From JBOHPP01 sp050731755 (lineage in GTDB: Bacteria; Methylomirabilota; Methylomirabilia; Rokubacteriales; CSP1-6): 18,387 nt of DNA. Numbering within the stretch: position 1 is the stretch's first letter; each line of letters starts with the position of its first letter. Both the position numbers and the translations under genes were made by a program. Below, one piece after another: positions 7,727 through 14,121 of the stretch. Location: positions 1-18,387 of the forward strand of contig JBOHPP010000251.1 in assembly GCA_050731755.1 (NCBI GenBank). The letters run 5' to 3'. Below the pieces are notes generated by a model that did not search any database, was not told where the DNA came from, and worked only from the letters and a program-made list of their open reading frames with translations.

Positions 7727-8487
7727 GTCGTCCACCGCCGGGCTCGCCGCTCGATGCCGCTGGCCAGCACGTCGGAGAGCACGATCAGCACGAGGGTGAC
7801 GAGGACGAGCGCCACGTAGTCCGCCGTGCGGGCTAGCCCGTAAGCGTGGTTGATGAGCGAGCCGACGCCCGTCTTGGAGCCGAGAATCTCCCCGACGATG
7901 ACGCCGATCACCGCGAGGGCCAGGCCCGTGCGCAGGCCACCCATCAGGGTGAAGAGCATCCCGGGCAGGAGCACTTTCACGAACACGCTCAGCCGCGAGG
8001 CGCCGAAGCTGCGCGCCACGGTGATGAGCTGCGGGTTGACCTGACGGATGCCGGCCAGCACGGCGAGCGTGATCGGAAAGAAGCCCAGCAAGAACCCGAA
8101 GGCGATCTTCGAGGCTGCGTCGAGCCCGAAGAACAGCATGAGCGAGGGGTACCACACCACCGCCGGCACCGCGTAGAGCGCCGCGAGGATCGGCGCCCAC
8201 GCGCGGCCCAGCACGCGCTGGCCGCCCAGGACGAACCCCACGCCCACACCGCCGGCGACGGCGAGCGCGTAGGCGGCGGCAATCTCGCGAGCGGTGAGCC
8301 AGAGGTGCTCCAGCAGGTCGGGGTATGAGCGGAGCGCAACGACATCGCGGAGCGCCGGGAGCGCTGCCGAGGGCGGGACGTACAGCAGCGGGTTGCCCAG
8401 CCGCGCCGCCACCTCCCAGAGCGCGAGGGCGACCACGAGGATGGCCAGACGGGCGGTGACTACCGCTCCAGGCCGGCGGGTCGTCAC
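7723..8487 (-). CDS. NitT/TauT-type ABC transporter permease (first of two)
   Basis: Inner-membrane permease, 254 residues, start GTG 8487, overlapping the ATPase stop by GTGA (8484-8487). The protein opens with a short basic tail and a helix (ARLAILVVALALWEVAARLG), then LLYVPPSAALPAL. The coupling loop is at about 158-178 (ARSFGASRLSVFVKVLLPGM), and the final helix is VALVLVTLVLIVLSDVLASG. It pairs with the downstream permease and the upstream ATPase. No periplasmic binding protein of the SsuA/NMT1 type is encoded in this operon or elsewhere in the window. Confidence 0.9.
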   Translation of the reverse strand: MTTRRPGAVVTARLAILVVALALWEVAARLGNPLLYVPPSAALPALRDVVALRSYPDLLEHLWLTAREIAAAYALAVAGGVGVGFVLGGQRVLGRAWAPILAALYAVPAVVWYPSLMLFFGLDAASKIAFGFLLGFFPITLAVLAGIRQVNPQLITVARSFGASRLSVFVKVLLPGMLFTLMGGLRTGLALAVIGVIVGEILGSKTGVGSLINHAYGLARTADYVALVLVTLVLIVLSDVLASGIERRARRWTT

Positions 8488-9266
8488 GACTCGCTCATCG
8501 CGCGCAGCGACTCGTCGCGGATCTCGCTCCAGAGCTTGGCGCGCAGGGTCACCAGGTCGGGCGACTCCATGGCCCGCGGGTTCGGCATGGGCAGCTCCAG
8601 CAGGCTCTTGATGCGGCCCGGCCGCGCCGTCATGACCACGACCCGGGAGGACAGGGCCAGCGCCTCGCCCAGGCTGTGGGTGACGAAGATGACGGTCTTA
8701 CCCATCCGGCGCCAGATGTCGAGCAGCCACTCTCCCATCAGCGTGCGGGTCTGCTCGTCGAGCGCCCCGAAGGGTTCGTCCATGAGGAGGATCCGGGCAT
8801 CGATGGCCAGCGCGCGGCCGATCGCCACCCGCTGCCGCATGCCACCCGACAGCTCACGTGGGTATTTCTCGGAGAAGCCGCGCAGGCCGAGCGGGCCGAG
8901 GAGGTCGCTCGCCACCTGGCGGCGCCGGGCGCGCGGCACGCCTTGAAGCTCGAGACCGAAGGCCACGTTCTCCAGCGCCGTGCGCCAGGGGAAGAGCCCG
9001 GGGTCCTGAAAGACGGTGGCCACCCGCCGCGGGTCGGGGCCGCTGACGGGGGCGCCGTCGATCAACGCGCGCCCGGCGTCGGGGCTGACCAGCCCGCCCA
9101 CCATGCCGAGCAGGGTGGATTTGCCGCAGCCCGAGGGTCCGATGATCGTGCAGAACTCGCCCTCGCGCACGGTCAGCGAGACGTCGCGCAGGGCCTCCAC
9201 GGCGCCGGAGGCGGTCTCGAAGCGCTTGGCGACGCCTTCGATGCGGATGAGCGCGGCCGCGCTCAC
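8484..9266 (-). CDS. NitT/TauT-type ABC transporter ATP-binding protein
   Basis: Cytoplasmic ATPase that powers the two permeases encoded next; 260 residues. All nucleotide-binding motifs are intact: Walker A GPSGCGKST (43-51), Q-loop VFQDPGLFPWRT (85-96), signature LSGGMRQRVAIGRALA (139-154), Walker B ILLMDEPFGALDE (159-171) and switch His197 in FVTHSLGEAL. The sequence after the Q-loop (LFPWRTALENV) is typical of the SsuB/TauB/NrtD group. The start is GTG 9266, whose GTGA overlaps the stop of the acyl-CoA dehydrogenase gene (9263-9266), so translation is probably coupled. It would work only with an SBP supplied from another locus. Confidence 0.94.
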   Translation of the reverse strand: MSAAALIRIEGVAKRFETASGAVEALRDVSLTVREGEFCTIIGPSGCGKSTLLGMVGGLVSPDAGRALIDGAPVSGPDPRRVATVFQDPGLFPWRTALENVAFGLELQGVPRARRRQVASDLLGPLGLRGFSEKYPRELSGGMRQRVAIGRALAIDARILLMDEPFGALDEQTRTLMGEWLLDIWRRMGKTVIFVTHSLGEALALSSRVVVMTARPGRIKSLLELPMPNPRAMESPDLVTLRAKLWSEIRDESLRAMSES

Positions 9267-10408
9267 GAGAGCTGCAAGATCTCGCGCGCGATGACCAGCC
9301 GCTGGATCTCCGACGTGCCCTCGCCGATCTCGGTGAGCTTGGCGTCGCGGAAGATGCGCTCGACCGGGAACTCCGTGATGTAGCCGGCGCCGCCGTGGAT
9401 CTGCACGGCCTTGGTGGCCGCCTTCATGGCCGCTTCCGAGGCGAAGAGCTTGGCCATGGCGGCGGCGTGCATGGCCGGCTGGCCCTGGTCCTTGAGGTAG
9501 GCCGCCCGCAGCGTGAGCAGGCGCGCCACCTCAACCTCGGTGGCCATGTCGGCCACCATGCCCCTGAGCCCGTTGAAGGCGGCCAGCGGCTGGCCGAAGG
9601 CCGTGCGTTGCTTCATGTACTTCACCGCCTGGTCGAGCGCCGCCTGGGCGATGCCCACCGCCATCGCCGCCATGGCGATGCGGCCGCCCTCCAGCACCTT
9701 CATGGCTTGCACGAAGCCCTGACCGCGCTCGCCGAGGAGATTGTCGGCCGGCACCCGCGCGTCCGCGAAGATCAGCTCGGCGGTGTCCGAGGCGTGCAAC
9801 CCGAGCTTGCGGTACGGCCGGCCGGCGCTGAAGCCCGGCATCCCCTTTTCCAGAATGAAGGCCGAGATTCCCTTGGACTTCTTCGCCGGGTCGGTGCGGG
9901 CCATCACCACCGCCGTACCGCCCACGCTGGCGTTGGTGATGAATGCCTTGCTGCCGTTCAGCACCCACCCGCCGTCCCCCAGCTCGGCGCGCGTGCTCAA
10001 CGCGGCGGCGTCGGAGCCCGAGCCGGGCTCGGTGAGGCCCCAGGCCCCGAGGACCTCGCCGCGCGCGAGCGGCGGCAGGTACTTCGCCTTCTGGGCCAGC
10101 GAGGCGAAGCTCAGGATGTGGTTGGCGCAGAGCGAGTTGTGAGCCCACATCGTGATGCCCACCGAGGCGTCGCCGCGATTCAGCTCCTCGACGATGAGGG
10201 CGTAGGAGACGTAGTCCAGCCCGGCCCCGCCGTATTCCTCGGGCACCAGCACGCCCAGGAAGCCGAGCGGGCCCAGCAAGCGCACGATCTCCCCGGGGAA
10301 CTCGTGGCGCTCATCGTAGGGGGCGATCTTCTCGCCCAGCTCGGCCTCGGCGAAGTCGCGGGCGACCTGACGGATCTGCTTCTGGTCGTCGGTCAGCTCG
10401 AAATCCAC
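9263..10408 (-). CDS. Acyl-CoA dehydrogenase (SCAD-like), first paralog
   Basis: FAD enzyme that introduces the 2,3-double bond into an acyl-CoA and passes electrons to ETF, which is encoded in the same operon. It has 381 residues, the usual length. The N-terminal helical domain opens DFELTDDQKQIRQVARDFAE. The FAD/substrate segment is WGLTEPGSGSDAAAL with WVLNGSKAFITNA. The C-terminal domain ends with HGGAGYITEFPVERIFRDAK and IGEGTSEIQR, in which Glu363 is the catalytic base position of short- and medium-chain enzymes. The start is GTG 10408 with AGGGGC upstream, nine bases after the B12-binding gene. The chain specificity (butyryl, isobutyryl, glutaryl) cannot be told from motifs alone. Confidence 0.93.
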   Translation of the reverse strand: MDFELTDDQKQIRQVARDFAEAELGEKIAPYDERHEFPGEIVRLLGPLGFLGVLVPEEYGGAGLDYVSYALIVEELNRGDASVGITMWAHNSLCANHILSFASLAQKAKYLPPLARGEVLGAWGLTEPGSGSDAAALSTRAELGDGGWVLNGSKAFITNASVGGTAVVMARTDPAKKSKGISAFILEKGMPGFSAGRPYRKLGLHASDTAELIFADARVPADNLLGERGQGFVQAMKVLEGGRIAMAAMAVGIAQAALDQAVKYMKQRTAFGQPLAAFNGLRGMVADMATEVEVARLLTLRAAYLKDQGQPAMHAAAMAKLFASEAAMKAATKAVQIHGGAGYITEFPVERIFRDAKLTEIGEGTSEIQRLVIAREILQLS

Positions 10409-10417
10409 GACATGCCC

Positions 10418-10822
10418 CTAGACCGCGGTCCGGACGTTCTCCCGAACGAAGCGGACGATGTCCTGCGTCGAGGTGCCGGGGCCGAACAGCTCCTTGACGC
10501 CCAGCGCCTTGAGCGCCGCCACGTCCTCGGGCGGGATGATGCCGCCACCGAAGACGACGACGTCCTCCGCTCCCTTTTCCTTGAGCAGCTCCAGCACGCG
10601 CTTGAAAAGATGGTTGTGGGCCCCGGAGAGCACGCTGAGCCCGATGGCGTCGGCGTCTTCCTGGACGGCGGTGGCCACCACCTGCTCGGGCGTTTGGTGC
10701 AGCCCGGTGTAGATGACCTCGAAGCCGGCGTCGCGCAACGCCCGGGCCACCACCTTGGCGCCGCGATCGTGCCCGTCGAGGCCTGGTTTGGCGACGACCA
10801 CACGGATATTCTGCTCGCTCAT
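10418..10822 (-). CDS. B12-binding small subunit of acyl-CoA mutase
   Basis: Stand-alone cobalamin-binding domain of 134 residues, equivalent to the C-terminal domain of methylmalonyl-CoA mutase or the small subunit of isobutyryl-CoA mutase. DGHDRG (16-21) is the DxHxxG motif; His18 would be the lower axial cobalt ligand. The other family blocks are LSVLSGAHNHL and VVFGGGIIPPEDV, and the fold ends with ELFGPGTSTQDIV. It should pair with the mutase large subunit encoded two genes upstream. The start is ATG 10822, the first residue that aligns with the family (MSEQNIRVVVAKPGLDGHDR); there is no good ribosome site before it. A frame extension to 10861 is not supported. A mini-ORF ends in an ATGA overlap with this start (see 10819-10938). 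Confidence 0.93.
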   Translation of the reverse strand: MSEQNIRVVVAKPGLDGHDRGAKVVARALRDAGFEVIYTGLHQTPEQVVATAVQEDADAIGLSVLSGAHNHLFKRVLELLKEKGAEDVVVFGGGIIPPEDVAALKALGVKELFGPGTSTQDIVRFVRENVRTAV

Positions 10823-10938
10823 GGGTTGGCCACCGTTCGAGCGCGGGCTTCGCCCGCGCAACCCTCTCCGGGGGGAGGCCCGGAAGGGGGGCGCAGCCCC
10901 CCTCCGGGGAAGACCACGCGGATCTTCCGCTCACTCAT
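10819..10938 (-). CDS. 39-codon mini-ORF, possible coupling leader
   Basis: ATG 10938, two bases after the HIT stop codon, opens a 39-residue frame. It starts MSERKIRVVF, a copy of the small-subunit N-terminus, and continues in a Pro/Gly-rich stretch translated from the hairpin element. Its TGA (10821-10819) overlaps the ATG of the mutase small subunit as ATGA. Because the true start has no clear Shine-Dalgarno site, ribosomes ending this ORF could re-initiate there. The peptide itself probably has no function. It may simply be what remains after a partial gene-start duplication; expression is not shown. Confidence 0.45.
   Translation of the reverse strand: MSERKIRVVFPGGGLRPPSGPPPGEGCAGEARARTVANP
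10841..10908. repeat. Cluster of three GC-rich hairpins (REP-like element)
   Basis: Three palindromes follow each other. GCGCGGGC (10841-10848) and GCCCGCGC (10852-10859) form a perfect eight-pair stem with a TTC loop. CCTCTCC (10863-10869) pairs with GGGAGG to 10878 with one bulged T. CCCGGAAGGGGGGC (10879-10892) pairs with GCCCCCCTCCGGG (10896-10908) with one bulged A and a GCA loop. The layout resembles dispersed REP/BIME-type intergenic elements, but whether it recurs in the genome cannot be seen here. Confidence 0.7.
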
Positions 10939-10940
10939 GG

Positions 10941-11369
10941 CTAATCGTGGTCCTGGCCGGCCAGGACGGCGCGAAGCCTCTCGCCGACCTTCACGATCTG
11001 GCCGCGGTCGCCGGGCACGAGCTTCCAGTCGAAGCCCTTCCCGTCGTTGGCCCAGCGGGGGATGAGGTGCAGGTGGAAGTGCGGCACCGACTGGAACGCC
11101 GCCGCGCCGTTGGCCTGGAGCACGTTGAGCCCGTCGGGCTTGACCGCCCGGAGGAGCGCCAGCGCCACGCGCTTGGCCGTGGTCATGGCCGCCTTCAGAT
11201 CGTCCTCGTCGGCCTCGAAGATGGTCGGGGCGTGCTTCTTGATCACCACGAGGCAGTGGCCCGAGGTGAGCGGGTTGATGTCCATGAACACCAGCGTCCG
11301 CTCGTCTTCCCAGACCTTCATGGAGGGAAGCTCGCCATCACGGATCTTGCAGAAGACGCAGTCGGACAT
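10941..11369 (-). CDS. HIT family nucleotide hydrolase/transferase
   Basis: Small cytoplasmic protein of 142 residues in the histidine triad family (HinT/HIT-like), which hydrolyses nucleotide phosphoramidates or dinucleotides. The triad HFHLHL (97, 99, 101) is present, as are the N-terminal CVFCKI (Cys4, Cys7), common in this group, and INPLTSGHCLVV. The start is ATG 11369 with GAGGAGG immediately upstream. It sits between the branched-chain aminotransferase and the mutase small subunit. Its task in this operon is unclear: it may be a housekeeping passenger or remove adenylated by-products. Confidence 0.92.
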   Translation of the reverse strand: MSDCVFCKIRDGELPSMKVWEDERTLVFMDINPLTSGHCLVVIKKHAPTIFEADEDDLKAAMTTAKRVALALLRAVKPDGLNVLQANGAAAFQSVPHFHLHLIPRWANDGKGFDWKLVPGDRGQIVKVGERLRAVLAGQDHD

Positions 11370-11383
11370 GGCCTCCTCGCTCG

Positions 11384-12454
11384 CTAGACCTCGACCGTCC
11401 AGCCGTGGGTGTCGGGAGCGCTGGCGTACTGGATGCCCACGATCGTGTCGTAGAGCCGTTGCGTCAGCTCGCCGATCTTTCCTCCGTTGATGACGATGCG
11501 CTCGCCCTGGTAGGCCAGCTCGCCCACCGGGGAGATGACGGCGGCGGTACCCGTCCCCCACACCTCGCGAAGCTGGCCCTGACGAGCCGCCTGGCGCACC
11601 TCGTCGATGGACACCTGCCGCTCGGAGACCCGCAGCCCCCACTCACGCATGAGGGTGAGCGAGGAGTCGCGGGTGACGCCGGGCAGGATGGTGCCCGAGG
11701 TCAGTGGCGGCGTCACTACCTCGTCGCCGATCCGCAGCATGATGTTCATGGTACCGACCTCATCGAGGTACTTGCGCTCGCGCCCGTCCAGCCATAGCAC
11801 CTGGGTGAAGCCGAGGTGCTTGGCCTCCTCGGCCGCGTACAGGCTGGCCGCGTAGTTCACGCCGGTCTTGGCCGCGCCGACGCCACCCTCGACCGCCCGG
11901 ACGTACTTGTCCACGACGAGGATCTTCACCGGGTTCAGGCCTTCGGGATAGTAGGCGCCGACCGGGGAGAGGATCACGTAATAGATGTAGGACTTGGCCG
12001 GCCGCACCCCCAGGAAGGGCTCGCTGGCGATGATGGTCGGCCGCACGTAGAGCGCGGTGCCCACCGTCGCCGGCACCCACTCCTTCTCCAGGCCCACCAG
12101 CGTCACCAGCGACCTGAGGGCCATCTCGGGGTCCAGCGGCGGGATGCAGACCCGCTGGGCCGAGGCGATCATGCGCTCGACGTGCTTCTGGGGGCGGAAG
12201 AGGCGGACCCGACCGTCCCCGCCGCGGAAAGCCTTGAGGCCGTCGAAGACAGCCTGCGCGTAGTGGAGCACGCACGCCGCCGGATCCAGGCTGAGCGGCC
12301 CGTAGGGCTCGATGCGCGGGTCGTACCAGCCCTTCTCCTCCTGGAAGTCCATGACGAACATGTGATCGGTGAAGACGGTGCCGAAGGTCAGCTCACTCTC
12401 CCGGGGCTTCGGCTTCTTCGTCGTCGCCCTGGTGATCCGGATCGGCTCGCTCAT
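11384..12454 (-). CDS. ilvE: Branched-chain amino acid aminotransferase
   Basis: PLP enzyme that interconverts valine, leucine and isoleucine with their 2-oxoacids using 2-oxoglutarate/glutamate. It has 356 residues, the length of the eukaryotic-like (BCAT-type) branch rather than the roughly 310-residue E. coli IlvE. GGVGAAKTGVNYAAS holds Lys196, the PLP Schiff-base lysine. LDGLKAF-like DGLKAFRG near 71, LDEVGTMNIM, LTSGTILPGVTRDS and VWGTGTAAVISPVG match the family in order. The CxxC redox pair of mammalian BCATm is absent (AAVI at that place). The start ATG 12454 follows a GGAGAGG-like site 20 bases after the mutase stop. The same frame stays open far upstream through the mutase gene, but no fusion is implied. 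In this operon a catabolic role is likely. Confidence 0.94.
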   Translation of the reverse strand: MSEPIRITRATTKKPKPRESELTFGTVFTDHMFVMDFQEEKGWYDPRIEPYGPLSLDPAACVLHYAQAVFDGLKAFRGGDGRVRLFRPQKHVERMIASAQRVCIPPLDPEMALRSLVTLVGLEKEWVPATVGTALYVRPTIIASEPFLGVRPAKSYIYYVILSPVGAYYPEGLNPVKILVVDKYVRAVEGGVGAAKTGVNYAASLYAAEEAKHLGFTQVLWLDGRERKYLDEVGTMNIMLRIGDEVVTPPLTSGTILPGVTRDSSLTLMREWGLRVSERQVSIDEVRQAARQGQLREVWGTGTAAVISPVGELAYQGERIVINGGKIGELTQRLYDTIVGIQYASAPDTHGWTVEV

Positions 12455-12474
12455 CGCTCTCCTCGCCTCTCCTT

Positions 12475-14121
12475 CTAGAAGATAATGGGCTCGCGGTAGA
12501 GGCCAAAGACCTGCCGGTACACGTCGGAGATCTCCCCCAGGCTCGCGTAATCCTTCACGGCGTCGATGAGCACCGGCATCACGTTGCCGCCGGTGCGGCA
12601 GGTCTCGGCCAGCTGCTTGAGTCGCCGCTCGACCCGGCTCATGTCCCGCGCCGCCTTGAAGCGCTGAACCCGCTCGATCTGCTCCCGCTCCACCTGCTCC
12701 TCGATGCGCAGGTAGTTGATGGGCTTCTCCTCGCGCATCGCGTACTTGTTGACGCCGACGGTGATCTTCTCGCTGCGGTCGTCCATGAGCTGGTAGCGGT
12801 AGGCGGCGTCGGCGATCTCCTTCTGGGGATAACCGGTGTCGATGGCCCGGATCATCCCGCCCATCTGGTCGATCTTTTTGATGTACTCCAGCGCCGCCGC
12901 CTCCATCTGGTCGGTGAGGGACTCCAGATAGTACGAGCCCCCGAGCGGATCGATGGTGAGGGGCACGCCGGTCTCCTCGGCGATGACCTGCTGGGTGCGC
13001 AGGGCGACGGTCACCGCGTCCTCGGTGGGCAGGGCCCACGTCTCGTCGTAGGAGTTGGTGTGGAGCGACTGGGCGCCGCCCAGCACCGCGGCCAGCGCCT
13101 GCAGCGCCACCCGGGCGATGTTGTTCAGCGGCTGCTGCGCGGTGGCCGAGACCCCGGCCGTCTGCGTGTGGGTGCGCAGGCGCATCGACTCGGGCTTCCG
13201 GGCCCCGTAGCGCTCCTTGAGGAAGCGCGCCCACATTCGCCGGGCCGCGCGCAGCTTGGCCACTTCCTCGAAGAAGTCGTTGTGGACGTCGAAGAAGAAG
13301 GACAGACGGGGCGCGAAGGCGTCCACGTCCAGTCCCCGGGCCAGGGCCGCCTCCACGTAGGCCAGGCCGTCGGCCAGGGTGAAGGCCAGTTCCTGCACCG
13401 CCGTGGATCCCGCCTCCCGGATGTGGTAGCCGGAGATGGACACCGGATTGAAGCGGGGCACGTGCCGGACCGTGAACTCGATCATGTCGGTGACGATGCG
13501 CACGGCCGGCTCCGGCGGACAGATCCATTCCTTCTGGGCAATGAACTCCTTGAGCATGTCGTTCTGCATGGTGCCACCGACCCGGGGCCAGCCCACGCCC
13601 TGCGTGTCGGCCACCGCCAGGTACATGGCCAGCGCGACCGACGCCGTGCAGTTGATGGTCATCGAGGTCGTCACCTCGCCCAGCGGGATGCCGTCGAAGA
13701 GACGCTCGAAGTCGTCCAGGGTGGAGATCGACACGCCTTCCTTGCCCACCTCGCCGCGGGCGCGCGGGTGGTCGGCGTCGTAGCCCATGAGGGCTGGCAT
13801 GTCGAAGGCGGTGGAGAGGCCGGTCTGGCCTTCGGCCAGCAGGTACTTGAAGCGGGCGTTGGTGTCCTCGGGCCGGCCGAAGCCGGCAAACATCCGCATC
13901 GTCCACAGCCGGCCCCGGTACATCGTCGGGTACACGCCCCGCGTGAACGGGTACTCGCCGGGATGGCCCAATTTCTCGGCGTACGACCAGTCCTTCAGGT
14001 CGTCGGGAGTGTAGAGCGGGCGCACCGGGATCCCCGACAGCGTCTCGAACCGCACGGGACGCTCGGGCGCCCGGCGCTTGGCCTCGGACGTCTTCCTCCG
14101 CCGGCGCTGCTCCTCGCTCAT
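12475..14121 (-). CDS. B12-dependent acyl-CoA mutase large subunit, isobutyryl-CoA mutase-like
   Basis: TIM-barrel catalytic subunit, 548 residues, of an adenosylcobalamin carbon-skeleton mutase. The B12 domain is missing and is encoded separately at 10418-10822. The family blocks are YPFTRGVYPTMYRGRLWTMR, LSTAFDMPALMGYD, ISGYHIREAGSTAVQE (Tyr232, His233), FAPRLSFFFDVHNDFFEE, SMRLRTHTQTAGVS and QSLHTNSYDE. The substrate-pocket positions read Phe78 (MFAGF), Ala105 (STAFD) and Gln196 (FIAQKEW). In methylmalonyl-CoA mutase the first and third are Tyr89 and Arg207; Phe/Gln is the isobutyryl-CoA mutase pair. Automatic annotation would probably say methylmalonyl-CoA mutase. The start ATG 14121 overlaps the previous stop as ATGA, with GGAGG upstream. 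No MeaB/IcmF-type G-protein chaperone is in the window. Confidence 0.9.
   Translation of the reverse strand: MSEEQRRRRKTSEAKRRAPERPVRFETLSGIPVRPLYTPDDLKDWSYAEKLGHPGEYPFTRGVYPTMYRGRLWTMRMFAGFGRPEDTNARFKYLLAEGQTGLSTAFDMPALMGYDADHPRARGEVGKEGVSISTLDDFERLFDGIPLGEVTTSMTINCTASVALAMYLAVADTQGVGWPRVGGTMQNDMLKEFIAQKEWICPPEPAVRIVTDMIEFTVRHVPRFNPVSISGYHIREAGSTAVQELAFTLADGLAYVEAALARGLDVDAFAPRLSFFFDVHNDFFEEVAKLRAARRMWARFLKERYGARKPESMRLRTHTQTAGVSATAQQPLNNIARVALQALAAVLGGAQSLHTNSYDETWALPTEDAVTVALRTQQVIAEETGVPLTIDPLGGSYYLESLTDQMEAAALEYIKKIDQMGGMIRAIDTGYPQKEIADAAYRYQLMDDRSEKITVGVNKYAMREEKPINYLRIEEQVEREQIERVQRFKAARDMSRVERRLKQLAETCRTGGNVMPVLIDAVKDYASLGEISDVYRQVFGLYREPIIF

Larger units (their letters stand above)
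10793..10940 (-). repeat. Diverged direct repeat of the mutase small-subunit gene start
   Basis: Bases 10793-10824 (start of the intact gene) and 10909-10940 match at 27 of 32 positions in the same orientation. Both encode an ATG followed by nearly the same peptide: MSEQNIRVVV in the intact copy, MSERKIRVVF in the second. The 84 bases between the copies hold three hairpins. The upstream copy lies two bases after the HIT gene stop, where an original start would be expected in this tightly packed operon. Confidence 0.8.

Noticed and set aside
9395..11065. A 556-codon plus-strand frame across the acyl-CoA dehydrogenase, B12-subunit and HIT genes
   Set aside because: It is an antisense shadow that crosses three clear genes and the hairpin element; no motif supports it.
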